From: an uncultured bacterium
GTDB taxonomy: Bacteria > Hydrogenedentota > Hydrogenedentia > Hydrogenedentales > CAILVY01
Length of the DNA stretch: 64,000 nucleotides
Reading direction: 5' to 3'
NCBI GenBank assembly: GCA_937951485.1
Contig: CALEDJ010000004.1
Span: forward strand, 22,297-86,296
Positions 50,475-62,462 of this stretch are shown piece by piece (position 1 is the first letter of the stretch; the number at the start of each line of letters is the position of its first letter). The notes under the pieces were generated by a model. It worked only from the letters and a program-made list of their open reading frames with translations, was not told where the DNA came from and did no database searches. The position numbers were made by a program, and so were the translations under genes.

Positions 50475-51583
50475 AATACGACACATGCGCCCTGATGCTT
50501 GCTGTCCTGGCGCTCGTGCTGCTGGGCGTGCTGATGGTGTTCAGCGCGAGCGCCGTCGGAGGCGCCTCCGGCGGACTGCTGAACCGGCAAATTGCTTTTG
50601 CCACGGCGGGACTCGCCGCGCTGCTGCTGTTGTCGCGTTTCGATTACCACCGGTTTGCGGACCCTGTTGTGTATGTCACGCTCGTAGTATTCTCTTTTGC
50701 GCTGTTGTGCCTGGTGCTGGTGCCGGGGTTGGGGGTAGAAGTGGACGGCGCGCGCCGGTGGCTGCAAATCAAGTGGTTCCGATTTCAGCCTTCGGAACTG
50801 GCGAAATTCGCCCTGATAGTGCATCTCGCGGTGAAAATGACCGAAAACAGCGACGAAATCCGGCGTTTCTGGCGTGGTTTCATGCCGCCTATTGCCATTG
50901 CAGGTTCTTTTTCGGCGCTGGTGTTGCTGGAACGCGATCTCGGTGTGCCCGCGATGATGATGGCCACGGCATGGCTGATGATGTGCGTGGCCGGCGTGCG
51001 ATGGCGGTATTTGCTCCTCAGTGCGGCGCCGATTGCGGCGCTGGGCGGCCTGTTGGTCGTCTTTGCGCCGCACCGCCTGATCCGCCTGCTGGCCTTCATC
51101 AATCCGTGGGAGTACCGCAGCGGGGCGGGATGGCAACTGATCCAGTCCTATTCGGCGTTTGCGCGGGGCGGCGTGTGGGGACAGGGCATGGGCGCGGGCG
51201 AACAGAAATTGGGCTATCTGCCCGCGGCCCACACCGATTTTATTTTCCCGGTCGTGGGCGAGGAATTGGGGTTGGTCGGCACCCTCTCCGTCGTGGCGCT
51301 CTTTGTTCTGCTGACTTGGATGTCGTACAGGATCGCCGTCAACGCCATGGATCATTTCGGAGCGTTGCTTGCCGCCGGCATCGGCATCATGATCTCGTTT
51401 CAGGCCGCGTTCATTATGGCGGTGACCACGGGTCTCCTGCCCACCAAGGGGTTGCCGCTGCCGTTCATCAGTTATGGCGGCACCTCGCTCATCATATTCA
51501 TGGGGATGGTCGGTGTGCTCATGAACATCGGGGCGCATGCCGTCGCCGCGGGCGCCCGCAAACCCCTGATGGCGACATCCTGA
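50471..51583 (+). CDS. ftsW: SEDS glycosyltransferase, septal (FtsW)
   Basis: 370 residues, about ten membrane helices. Signatures: RRWLQIKWFRFQPSELAK, LLERDLGVPAMMM, HTDFIFPVVGEELG (catalytic region) and LPLPFISYGGTS. It polymerises septal glycan from lipid II together with FtsI. Start ATG 50471 overlaps the murD stop. It is the last gene of the cluster here; murG, murC and ftsQAZ are not found downstream. Confidence 0.92.
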   Translation: MKYDTCALMLAVLALVLLGVLMVFSASAVGGASGGLLNRQIAFATAGLAALLLLSRFDYHRFADPVVYVTLVVFSFALLCLVLVPGLGVEVDGARRWLQIKWFRFQPSELAKFALIVHLAVKMTENSDEIRRFWRGFMPPIAIAGSFSALVLLERDLGVPAMMMATAWLMMCVAGVRWRYLLLSAAPIAALGGLLVVFAPHRLIRLLAFINPWEYRSGAGWQLIQSYSAFARGGVWGQGMGAGEQKLGYLPAAHTDFIFPVVGEELGLVGTLSVVALFVLLTWMSYRIAVNAMDHFGALLAAGIGIMISFQAAFIMAVTTGLLPTKGLPLPFISYGGTSLIIFMGMVGVLMNIGAHAVAAGARKPLMATS

Positions 51584-51692
51584 AGGGCATCCGAAACGAT
51601 TGCCGGTACAGCCGGATTCCATCCTGGCGGGACAGTGCATCGGACCGTCCGGCGGCAAGGGAAAAGGGGGATCCAGCGGGATGCTGAAAGAT

Positions 51693-52358
51693 TTATCCCG
51701 AAGCCTGGCGCACGGGCACGATGAAATAGAGGATGGCGACAAAGTGTGTGATACTGCCGGCGAGCACAAAAAGGTGCCATATGGCATGATGGTACGGCAG
51801 GCGTTGCCAGGCATAGAAGATTATGCCGGCAGTGTATGCGACCCCGCCAACGGCCATGAGCGCCAGCGCGGCAGGCGGCACCATCGCAAGCGCAGGCTTG
51901 ATCGTCGCGATTACAGCCCAACCCATGGCTACATAGAGTACGACTGACAGGGTCTCCCAGCGTTCCATGCACAACACCTTGAGCAGGCACCCCGCTGCCG
52001 CCAATCCCCACAACACGCCGAAAAGAGACCATCCGATCGGACCCCGCATGGATACAAGCAGAAAGGGGGTATAGGTGCCGGCGATGAGCAGATAGATGGC
52101 GCAATGATCGAAAATCCGCATCACCCGCTTTGCCTTTGGGTGCGGAATGGCATGATAAAGCGTCGAACTCACGTACACAGCCATAAGCGTTGCGCCGAAA
52201 ATGCCGACGCTCACGATGCGCCACGGATCGCCGCCGATAGAGGCCAAGACAACCATCAATGTCAATGCGATGACACTCAGGATCACGCCTACTGCATGTG
52301 TGCTTGCGTTGGCGATTTCCTCGCCCGGGGTATACTTGAATTCCCGAATACTTTTCAT
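51693..52358 (-). CDS. Hemolysin III / PAQR-family membrane protein
   Basis: 221 residues with seven membrane helices. The signature EEIANASTHAVG, then STLYHAIPHPKAK, IFDHCAIYLLIAGTYTPF and HAIWHLFVLAGSITHF (metal-binding His and Asp positions) define the PAQR/HlyIII family, proposed metal-dependent hydrolases; a haemolysin role is not implied. Start ATG 52358 is a guess (GAAGAAAG upstream); ATG 52391 and TTG 52397 in the same frame are possible. Convergent with ftsW. Confidence 0.85.
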   Translation of the reverse strand: MKSIREFKYTPGEEIANASTHAVGVILSVIALTLMVVLASIGGDPWRIVSVGIFGATLMAVYVSSTLYHAIPHPKAKRVMRIFDHCAIYLLIAGTYTPFLLVSMRGPIGWSLFGVLWGLAAAGCLLKVLCMERWETLSVVLYVAMGWAVIATIKPALAMVPPAALALMAVGGVAYTAGIIFYAWQRLPYHHAIWHLFVLAGSITHFVAILYFIVPVRQASG

Positions 52359-52761
52359 GACTTTCTTCAAGGGTTGTCGCTGATATCCCATAAACAATCC
52401 CGCAACGGACCTTATGCCCGATGCGAGTAATCGGCGCGCAGTCTATCACATCCGCATCCACTAAGAAAGTTTATCTCCTGTTTTTTGTGAATCGCCGCCG
52501 AAGACGGTGGGGGACTCGCAATGAGGTGCTATCCGAAGTGGTTGGTTCGGTCGGCTAAGACTTTACCGATATGATTCTTCCCCCGCGCACACGAAAAACG
52601 CTCGCGGCGGATATTCGGGATTTTTTGGGGTGCGGATATCAAGAATATCCTTTTCGCGACTGCCCCACACGAGTGAGTGGTTTGACTGATGAGTCGTGAA
52701 TTTCGTATATTGGTTCGCGTGAGGAGATGTCATTGATTCCAATGAGCAGGAGATGCTGGCA
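52359..52761. other. Divergent gap before the GGDEF gene
   Basis: About 400 bp. Apart from the GGDEF promoter at 52682-52711, nothing recognisable: no hairpin of the families above and no gene. Confidence 0.55.
52682..52711 (+). promoter_or_regulatory. Promoter of the receiver-GGDEF gene
   Basis: TTGACT at 52682-52687, an 18-nt spacer and TATATT at 52706-52711. About 45 nt of leader to the gene. Confidence 0.55.
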
Positions 52762-54054
52762 GTGTCTCAAGTGGCGAGGGATTCCAAACGCGAGCGCCTG
52801 GACGATTACAGCCGGGCAGCGGTGCTTGTAGCGGATGATCAGGAGAGCATCACGCTTCTGGCGGAGCAGGTGGTGCACGCCCGGATCGGCTGTACGGTGT
52901 ATACCGCACACACCGGTGATGAGGCAGTGGCGCAACTTGAAAAAACGCCGATTGACGTGTTTGTGACGGATATGCGCATGCCGGGAATGCACGGCCTGGA
53001 ACTCATCCGACATGTGCGCTCGCGTTTCCCGGAGACGGGTATCATTGTCATCACGGGCTATCCTGAGGATTTCCCCTATGTAGATGTCGTGAATGCGGGC
53101 GCGGACGATTTCATACGCAAACCTTTTCCTCACGGCGAGTTGGAAGCGAAATTGATTCGTCTGCTGCGCGAACGGCAGGCGGTGCGCGAACGCGCCTTTG
53201 CAGAGAGCAAATACCGCAGTTTATTTGAACTCAGCGCAGAGGGCATGGTCCTTCTTGACGGGGAAAGTCATGTTATCCTCGATGCAAACCGGGCATTCCA
53301 CGCCGTGTTGGGCGTCGAGGCGGGGATGCTTCAGGGCAAGGCGCTTGGGGATCTCCTGGCGGCCTCGGACAGAATGCGCATGGAACAATGGCTATTGGTC
53401 TGTTCGCGACGCGGCGGCGGCACCATTGCTGATATTGCACTTGCGCCGGAACCCGGTGCGCCGGAAATGCGAATGGACATCACCGCGTCCTTCATTGACG
53501 CCGATATAGGGCATATTGTTTTTCTCACCTTCAAGGATGTGACCGAAAAGCGGAAGGTGGAACAACAATTGGCCGATGCGGCCCAGCGTGATTCACTGAC
53601 CGGACTTTTCAACAAGCGTGCTTTCGAGAACCGGATCGCCGGGGCACTGGTCCGCGCTGAAAAAGCAAATAAACCGGTCTGCCTGCTGATGATTGATCTG
53701 GACCATTTCAAGCAGTGCAACGACACGCTCGGGCATCAGGCAGGTGATCGGCTGCTGGCCGAACTGGGGCAAGTCATCCGCAAGAGCATTCGGGAATCCA
53801 TGCACGACGAGGGGTTTCGTTACGGAGGAGACGAATTCAGCGTCATTCTGCAAGAAACCACTCTGGACGGCGGCGTGCTGGTCGCGCAGCGATTGCAAAG
53901 CGAGTACGACCATGTCGAACGGCATGGAACAACGTTGAGTATCGGCATTGCCGAATGTCGGGGCGAACTGACCCCGGATGCATTTGTCCGCAAGGCGGAT
54001 GCCGCGCTTTATCTGGCCAAAAATTCCGGCAGAAACGCCATCCGCACGGCATGA
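52762..54054 (+). CDS. Receiver-PAS-GGDEF diguanylate cyclase
   Basis: About 430 residues. Receiver domain at about 18-140 with ADDQES, phospho-Asp in VTDMRMPG and Lys in IRKPF; PAS at about 150-270; GGDEF domain from about 275 (RDSLTGLFNKRAFENRI; RYGGDEFSVIL with intact GGDEF). It should make c-di-GMP in response to a partner kinase. The I-site position, 5 residues before GGDEF, reads SMHD, not RxxD, so product inhibition is likely absent. GTG 52762 has AGGAG 9 nt upstream; ATG 52753 touches that site and is less likely. No kinase is adjacent. Confidence 0.87.
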   Translation: MSQVARDSKRERLDDYSRAAVLVADDQESITLLAEQVVHARIGCTVYTAHTGDEAVAQLEKTPIDVFVTDMRMPGMHGLELIRHVRSRFPETGIIVITGYPEDFPYVDVVNAGADDFIRKPFPHGELEAKLIRLLRERQAVRERAFAESKYRSLFELSAEGMVLLDGESHVILDANRAFHAVLGVEAGMLQGKALGDLLAASDRMRMEQWLLVCSRRGGGTIADIALAPEPGAPEMRMDITASFIDADIGHIVFLTFKDVTEKRKVEQQLADAAQRDSLTGLFNKRAFENRIAGALVRAEKANKPVCLLMIDLDHFKQCNDTLGHQAGDRLLAELGQVIRKSIRESMHDEGFRYGGDEFSVILQETTLDGGVLVAQRLQSEYDHVERHGTTLSIGIAECRGELTPDAFVRKADAALYLAKNSGRNAIRTA

Positions 54055-54240
54055 TCGCCATCGTATCAGGGGCGGCCCGGGCGTAAATCCGTCGGATTGT
54101 CCAGCGACTGTGGGGGGAGCAACTGAGGAAGAGAAGGGGGGCAGCGTCGGACGAGTCGGACTGGCGGGTTCCAGACCTGGCGATTGCGTTATGTTTGTGA
54201 GCGGGATGCCAAGGCAGGGTTCGCGGACGGGACGGCCGCG

Positions 54241-55236
54241 CTACGTTTGAGACAGCACCGCAGCGATGGCGTCCAATCCCACCTCATGCAGATGTCCGTT
54301 GGACGCAAACACGCCGGTATTGGCGGACAGGGTTCGTCCGCGTGAGAAATCCAGCGGTTTGCCCTGCAAATCCGTAATCCTCCCGCCCGCTTCTTCCAGG
54401 ATAATGGCGCCTGCCGCCTGGTCCCAGATTTTCTCCTTGTAATCCGGCGCGTTGGGAGAAAGCATGCGAAAAAGCATTTCGCCGCCGCCCGCCGCCAGCA
54501 CGGCATACTTTGCCTGGCTGTCCATCAACACCGGTTCCGTCGTGACGCCAAGCCTGGTGCACACTGCTTCGATCTGGTCTGTATTCGTATGGCCGGACTC
54601 ATAGGACCGAAGGATGCGCGCCTGTGCAGGGTTCACGCAGTCCGACACGCGCAGCGGCTGAAGCGGCGCAACGGTGCCTAGGGACGTCCGCCAAGCGCCT
54701 TCGCCACGCCGGGCAACGGCCAGCACTCCCGGGCCGCTGATTTCCGGCAGGCACTGGTCGCCCAGATTCGGACACCCCAGCACGCCCAGCACGACTGCGC
54801 CATTCTCTACCAGCGCCAGCGCGACGGCATACTGTCCGCCGCGCAGATAACCTTTTGTGCCGTCAACCGGGTCCAGGGTCCAGAAACGGCTGCCAGGGTC
54901 GCCAGCGCCGTGGTCAATCCATGCGCATACTTTCTCCGGCGTGGCGTCATCCACCGATTGACGCAGAAAATCGGTCACCAGTTCCAGCATTTGCGCGCCC
55001 TCCGGATGCCGCAGCATCTCCGACCGCTCCTCTGCGACAAGCGTCGTCTCCGAAAAGCGCGCGCCGATCTCCCGCCCTACGTATGCCTGAACACAGAAAT
55101 CCGCGACAGTCACCGGCGAGAGGTCGCTTTTCGCCATGCCGCGCACCATCATACCGCGTTGTATCCGCCGGCAAATCGCCGACGCCTCGCGCACCACAGA
55201 AAGCGCAAATGCCGGTTCCGGTCGGAAAAAATCCAT
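54241..55236 (-). CDS. CysQ/Hal2-like 3'(2'),5'-bisphosphate nucleotidase
   Basis: 331 residues of the inositol monophosphatase superfamily. Metal-binding motifs: LVAEERSE near residue 68, WTLDPVDGTKGY near 118, and KIWDQAAGAIILEEAGG near 270. The DPVDGTKGYLRGGQYA wording fits Hal2/CysQ-like enzymes that remove 3'-phosphate from PAP, a by-product of sulfate assimilation; inositol phosphatase remains possible. ATG 55236 has AAAGGAG upstream. It is followed downstream by a 186-bp gap and preceded on the same strand by uvrA. Confidence 0.85.
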   Translation of the reverse strand: MDFFRPEPAFALSVVREASAICRRIQRGMMVRGMAKSDLSPVTVADFCVQAYVGREIGARFSETTLVAEERSEMLRHPEGAQMLELVTDFLRQSVDDATPEKVCAWIDHGAGDPGSRFWTLDPVDGTKGYLRGGQYAVALALVENGAVVLGVLGCPNLGDQCLPEISGPGVLAVARRGEGAWRTSLGTVAPLQPLRVSDCVNPAQARILRSYESGHTNTDQIEAVCTRLGVTTEPVLMDSQAKYAVLAAGGGEMLFRMLSPNAPDYKEKIWDQAAGAIILEEAGGRITDLQGKPLDFSRGRTLSANTGVFASNGHLHEVGLDAIAAVLSQT

Positions 55237-55284
55237 CGTTCCATGCTCCTTTAAGGGTCAATTTGTGGGTTAGAGTGCACCGGG

Positions 55285-58164
<2,880 letters not shown>

Positions 58165-58205
58165 CTACAGCAATCTCAAAGGCAGGGAATGCAACATGCC
58201 CCGGG

Positions 58206-58217
58206 GAAAGGCCTTTC
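58206..58217. other. Perfect 12-bp palindrome in the uvrA leader
   Basis: GAAAGGCCTTTC, about 42 bp upstream of the uvrA ATG. Its place between the -10 box and the start would suit a regulator site. Single copy, no further support. Confidence 0.35.
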
Positions 58218-58233
58218 GGTCGGAGCGGTGTCT

Positions 58234-58239
58234 ATTATA
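58234..58239 (-). promoter_or_regulatory. -10 box of uvrA
   Basis: A perfect TATAAT on the reverse strand at 58234-58239, about 70 nt upstream of the ATG. The -35 region is poor (AGCATT at 17 nt), so an activator or weak promoter is possible. Confidence 0.4.
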
Positions 58240-58445
58240 CCGCATTTGCGTCCTGCAATGCTGCCCGCCGGGAATGCGCTCAAGATATGGAAATCTGTGG
58301 CTCAACCCGGCCCCTGGCGGCTTCTACTCATGGAGAGACTGGCCGTGAGTATTCCCGGCAAGGATCGCTGAATTCGCGGGCACCTGGAGGCTCCGTACCA
58401 GGACGGAACACCGTGACCAAGGTGCGCCGGCAGGTCTATGCCGTA

Positions 58446-59771
58446 TCACACCACTTCCGGCACAACGTAGGGTTCACGATAAACGCGGGTCAACAAACGG
58501 TTCGCCTCTTCATCGTTCTTGACCTGCATGGTTTCCGTGTCAATCTCAAGAACGCGGTTGACCCGCGCTCCGGTCAACGCATAATGCGACAGGGCGGACG
58601 AGTAATGCCCTTCAATCGGAGGCGCGGAGACGCCTTCCGGGTTGCGTGCGCGGACACAATCAATAAAGTTCCGGTAGTGGTTGACATCGCCGCCCTTATT
58701 GTTCTCCTTGACGAGTTTGTTGTCCTTGCCTTCAAAGAGTTGATAGCCCTCGTAGTTCGGGAAGGACATGAATCCCTTGGAACCATAGAACAATACGCCA
58801 AACGACCGGCCGCCCGCCTCGTCGTTCGAGCACCACGGACGGACTTCCAGCGTCATCATCTTGTCTTTGCCGTCCTGGCCTTTGAACATGAACGAGGTTG
58901 AGGAGACGTTGAAAACTTCCTTGCAGTCATCCCACAGAAACATGCCGCCCATGGACGCGACGCGGTAGGGCACGTCAACGCCCAGACCCCAGCGGGCGGC
59001 GTCGAGTTGATGCACGCCCTGGTTGCCGATATCGCCATTGCCATACGCCCAGGTCCAGTGCCAGTTGTAGTGCACGTAGGCGCCCTCACCCCGTTCGTTC
59101 ACCATGAACGGCTGCTCCTGAGCAGGCCCCTGCCAGATGTCCCAGTTCAGCCCTTCCGGGGGATTGCCCGGATGCGCCTTGCCAATATCAGGGCGCCACT
59201 TGTAGCATACACAACGGGCCATGTACACCTCGCCGATGGCGCCATCCTTGAGCAACTGGATGCCTTCCTGGAATCCGGGATTGCTGCGGAGTTGCGTTCC
59301 GTGCTGCACTACCCGGTTATACTTTTTCGCCGCTTCAATCACCTTTTTCCCTTCGTAGATGTTATGCGTCATCGGCTTTTCGACAAATACGTCCTTCCCG
59401 GCCTGGCATGCCCAGATCACCCCGAGTGCGTGCCAGTGATTCGGCGTGGCCATGGAAACCGCATCCACGTCTTTATCGTCCAGGACCCTGCGGATATCCT
59501 GTTCCACCCTGGGCGCGGGCTTGTTTTGCCTGGTAAAGTATTCCTCGACTCTCGGTTTGAACAAGCGCGCGTCCGGGTCGCACAGGGTGACGACTTCCGT
59601 GTCCTTCACTGCCGCAAACCCGCCCAGGTGCGACCTGCCTCGGCCATTGATGCCCATTACCGCCACGCGGACCCGCTCATTCGCCCCGGCCCAACCCGTC
59701 TTTGACGTGCCGACGAGCACAGTCGCGGCCGTCGCGGCCTTCACAAAATCCCTGCGCGTAATCTTGCTCAT
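58446..59771 (-). CDS. Tat-exported Gfo/Idh/MocA-family oxidoreductase
   Basis: 441 residues. The N-terminus MSKITRRDFVKAATAATVLV is a Tat signal (RRDF). The Rossmann domain (RVAVMGINGRGRSHLGGF), EKPMTHNIYEGKKVIEAA (EKP motif) and the C-terminal domain with HYNWHWTWAYGNGDIGNQG are typical of the exported Gfo/Idh/MocA proteins abundant in Planctomycetota and related groups. NAD(P)-dependent oxidation of a sugar or inositol derivative is likely. ATG 59771. Divergent from an aldo/keto reductase that also carries a Tat signal. Confidence 0.87.
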   Translation of the reverse strand: MSKITRRDFVKAATAATVLVGTSKTGWAGANERVRVAVMGINGRGRSHLGGFAAVKDTEVVTLCDPDARLFKPRVEEYFTRQNKPAPRVEQDIRRVLDDKDVDAVSMATPNHWHALGVIWACQAGKDVFVEKPMTHNIYEGKKVIEAAKKYNRVVQHGTQLRSNPGFQEGIQLLKDGAIGEVYMARCVCYKWRPDIGKAHPGNPPEGLNWDIWQGPAQEQPFMVNERGEGAYVHYNWHWTWAYGNGDIGNQGVHQLDAARWGLGVDVPYRVASMGGMFLWDDCKEVFNVSSTSFMFKGQDGKDKMMTLEVRPWCSNDEAGGRSFGVLFYGSKGFMSFPNYEGYQLFEGKDNKLVKENNKGGDVNHYRNFIDCVRARNPEGVSAPPIEGHYSSALSHYALTGARVNRVLEIDTETMQVKNDEEANRLLTRVYREPYVVPEVV

Positions 59772-60167
59772 ATCGAATATCCTTCCATGATTGATTCAAA
59801 ATGGCGCACGCCCCCGGACTGGCGGGCGTACCCCTCCGAACCACGCGGCAGAACCAGTGGTACACTGGCAAACATTTGACCACGATTCGTACCTATACTG
59901 CAACCGCATGACCGAGCCATCGAAAACATCGGATATTTCGCCGTTATATACGAAGAAACGGTTCATTACGCAAACGCCTGAGACTATCATGATGCGGTAT
60001 AATGGGTTTCGCCCCTTCCAAGGAGGCATTTTCGAAACAGGCATTCTTGGTGTCAGCATCAATAACAAGCGCGGATATTTTCCATTTATGTGCAAGGAAA
60101 CAGACCATTTGGCAAGGGTTTGACCGTCGCGATCGGACCGAAACCATAAGCGACAAAGGAGACCGGC
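59772..60167. other. Divergent gap between two Tat-exported reductase genes
   Basis: 396 bp. A 110-codon plus-strand frame (59791-60123) reads through it but has unlikely composition and no start site. No repeat or strong promoter was recognised; it should hold the divergent control region of both genes. Confidence 0.5.
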
Positions 60168-61031
60168 ATGAACCCGATGAAACGACGTGATTTTCTGCAA
60201 TACGCCGCAGGCGCGCTTGGCGCGGCCGCTGTCATGAACATTGCCGGCGCGGACGCGCCGCGGGCAACGGAGATTCGGACGCTGGGCAACACCGGTCTGC
60301 GATGTTCCTATCTTGGCGCGGGAACGGGAATACGCGGCAGCGGTCCGGGCATCACGGATTTGAGCATGAAGTTGAGCGGGGAACAATACGTTGCCCTGCT
60401 CGAGCACGCCTATGCGCGGGGAATCACCTATTTCGATCTCGCCGACCGCTATGGGTCTCACCATTTCATGCGCCTCGCCATGGGCCGCTCCATCCCGCGC
60501 GACAGGGTCATGCTCCTGAGCAAGGTGTGGTCCCGTGATGCGGAAAAGGTGAAATACGATCTCGAACGCATGCGCGCGGAACTGGACACGGACTGCATTG
60601 ATATCGTGCTGATGCACTGTCTGAGGCAGGGCGAGGAGAATTGGCCCGAAACCCTTAAACCCGCCATGGACGTTCTGGCCGATGCCAAGGCCAGAGGACA
60701 TATCAAGGCGCACGGCGTATCGTGCCATATTCTGCCCGCGCTGGAGCGGGTGGCCGACGAACCCTGGTGCGACGTGGTTCTGGCGAGGATCAATCCATTC
60801 GGCATGCACATGGATGGTCCCGTCGAAACGATCGTGTCCATCCTGCAGCGCATTCACGACAAAGGCAAGGCCGTCATCGGAATGAAACTGCTCGGAGAAG
60901 GAAACGAACAGGCCGTGAGCCGGATGGATGAGTCATTCGCATTTGTTGCCGGTCTTGGAAGTGTTGACGCGGTAACTGTTGGTTTCATGAACCCCGACCA
61001 ACTCGACGAGGTCCTTGCGCGAATGAAATAG
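60168..61031 (+). CDS. Tat-exported aldo/keto reductase
   Basis: 287 residues. Start ATG 60168 after AAAGGAGACC. The N-terminus MNPMKRRDFLQYAAGALGAA is a Tat signal with RRDF. The AKR TIM barrel shows YFDLADRYGSHHF (Asp and Tyr), LLSKVWSRD (Lys) and VLMHCLR (His), so the catalytic set is complete. It reduces an aldehyde or ketone with NADPH, or works in reverse; substrate unknown. Convergent with wecC. Confidence 0.85.
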   Translation: MNPMKRRDFLQYAAGALGAAAVMNIAGADAPRATEIRTLGNTGLRCSYLGAGTGIRGSGPGITDLSMKLSGEQYVALLEHAYARGITYFDLADRYGSHHFMRLAMGRSIPRDRVMLLSKVWSRDAEKVKYDLERMRAELDTDCIDIVLMHCLRQGEENWPETLKPAMDVLADAKARGHIKAHGVSCHILPALERVADEPWCDVVLARINPFGMHMDGPVETIVSILQRIHDKGKAVIGMKLLGEGNEQAVSRMDESFAFVAGLGSVDAVTVGFMNPDQLDEVLARMK

Positions 61032-61141
61032 CGAAGCAGCGGACATCACAATTTTACCTATGTGCAAGTCTGAACATTCCCGGTTGGGTTCTACGATATG
61101 TCATATTCCACGGCGGACTTTGTCAGTCTCTACTGAATCAA

Positions 61142-62419
61142 TCAATGTCGCGTTTCGCCCACGCCCAGGAGATGCACGCGGAAACCGGCGGCTTTCCACG
61201 CCGCGACATCGAGCAGGTTCCGGGTATCGTAGAGGATGCGACAGCGCATCCACTCCGCCGCCTGTCGCGGTTCAATCGCCTTGAACTCGTCATGGTTGGT
61301 CAACAGGGCGACGCAATCCGCGCCGCGCAGGCATTGCTCCAGAGACAGCAGGGGGAAGGGGCTGTGCTTGACATGCGGATCATGAACGGCGACCTCGAAG
61401 CCGCGCCCGCGCAGGCAATCCACCACGCGGACGGCGGGACTTTCGCGAATATCATCCACATTGGCCTTGTAGGCCAGCCCCAACACGGCGATTTTTGGCG
61501 ATTTCACCCCTTCCGCAAGTTCAGCGATGGCATCGGCGACATGGCGCGGCATGGCGTCGTTGCGTTCGCGCGCGAGTCGGACAATCCGGCTTTCCTCGGC
61601 GGCCTTCTCCACCAGGAACCAGGGGTCCACCGAGATGCAATGTCCGCCGACGCCCGGCCCGGCGTCATGCACCTTGACGCGGGGGTGTCGGTTGGCGAGG
61701 CGGGCGACCTCCCAGAAAGATACCCCCATCCGCTCACAAATCAGGGCTGCCTCGTTCGCCAGCGCAATGTTCACATCGCGAAACGTGTTTTCCAGCAGTT
61801 TGACCATCTCCGCCGTGGTGGTGTCAGTGAGGAAGATGCGCCCTTCGACAAAGCGATCATAGAGCGCGCGAGCGCGTTCGGCGCTCGTCGGGTTGATGCC
61901 GCCGATGATGCGGTCATTGGCGATGAATTCCGTCAGGATGCGGCCTGGCAGGACCCGTTCCGGGCAATAGGCGAGATGAACATCCCCGCCCACGTTCAAT
62001 CCGGACCGTTCCAGGATCGGCATGATCAACTCACGGCAGGTTCCCGGCGGCGACGTGCTCTCCAGGATTACCAGGGTTCCATGCTTCAGATGCGGCACGA
62101 TGGATTCCGCGGCTTGAATGACGAAGCGCATATCGGCCTTTTTTTCGGGGGTCAGGGGCGTCGGCACGGCGATGATGAAGACATCGGCGCTTTCCGGCTG
62201 CAACGCTGCGCGGAGTTTGCCGGACTGAATCGCGGCGTACACCACGGTCTGCAACCCCGGTTCCTCGATATGGATGGCGCCGGCGTTGACCGTATCCACG
62301 ACATGCGGCGCGACGTCCACGCCGGTCACCTGAAATCCGTGCGTCGCCAGCACGCTGGCTGTCGGCAGGCCGATGTAGCCCAATCCCAATACGCATACCG
62401 CAGAAAAATCATCGCTCAT
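61142..62419 (-). CDS. wecC: UDP-N-acetyl-D-mannosamine dehydrogenase-like
   Basis: 425 residues. NAD site VCVLGLGYIGLPTASVLA, then VPTPLTP, ESTSPPGT, YCPERVLPG, and the catalytic Cys in VGGHCISVDPWF. C-terminal UDP-binding domain with GLAYKANVDDIRESPA. Oxidises UDP-ManNAc to UDP-ManNAcA for surface polysaccharides. ATG 62419 has GGAGGCG upstream. The gene directly upstream is the UDP-GlcNAc 2-epimerase that makes its substrate (43 bp apart), so WecC fits better than UDP-glucose dehydrogenase. Confidence 0.88.
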   Translation of the reverse strand: MSDDFSAVCVLGLGYIGLPTASVLATHGFQVTGVDVAPHVVDTVNAGAIHIEEPGLQTVVYAAIQSGKLRAALQPESADVFIIAVPTPLTPEKKADMRFVIQAAESIVPHLKHGTLVILESTSPPGTCRELIMPILERSGLNVGGDVHLAYCPERVLPGRILTEFIANDRIIGGINPTSAERARALYDRFVEGRIFLTDTTTAEMVKLLENTFRDVNIALANEAALICERMGVSFWEVARLANRHPRVKVHDAGPGVGGHCISVDPWFLVEKAAEESRIVRLARERNDAMPRHVADAIAELAEGVKSPKIAVLGLAYKANVDDIRESPAVRVVDCLRGRGFEVAVHDPHVKHSPFPLLSLEQCLRGADCVALLTNHDEFKAIEPRQAAEWMRCRILYDTRNLLDVAAWKAAGFRVHLLGVGETRH

Positions 62420-62462
62420 GAAACGCCTCCGCCTTCTTGGGCGCCGCCGGCGGCGGCGCATG

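Noticed and set aside
58165-58300. SOS (LexA) box upstream of uvrA
   Set aside because: No CTGT-N8-ACAG or other known LexA box could be found; only an unassigned 12-bp palindrome.
59791-60123. 110-residue hypothetical gene
   Set aside because: Unlikely composition, no ribosome site, covers a divergent promoter region.
59796-60857. 353-codon frame on the minus strand
   Set aside because: Antisense to the aldo/keto reductase, which has a Tat signal and full catalytic motifs.
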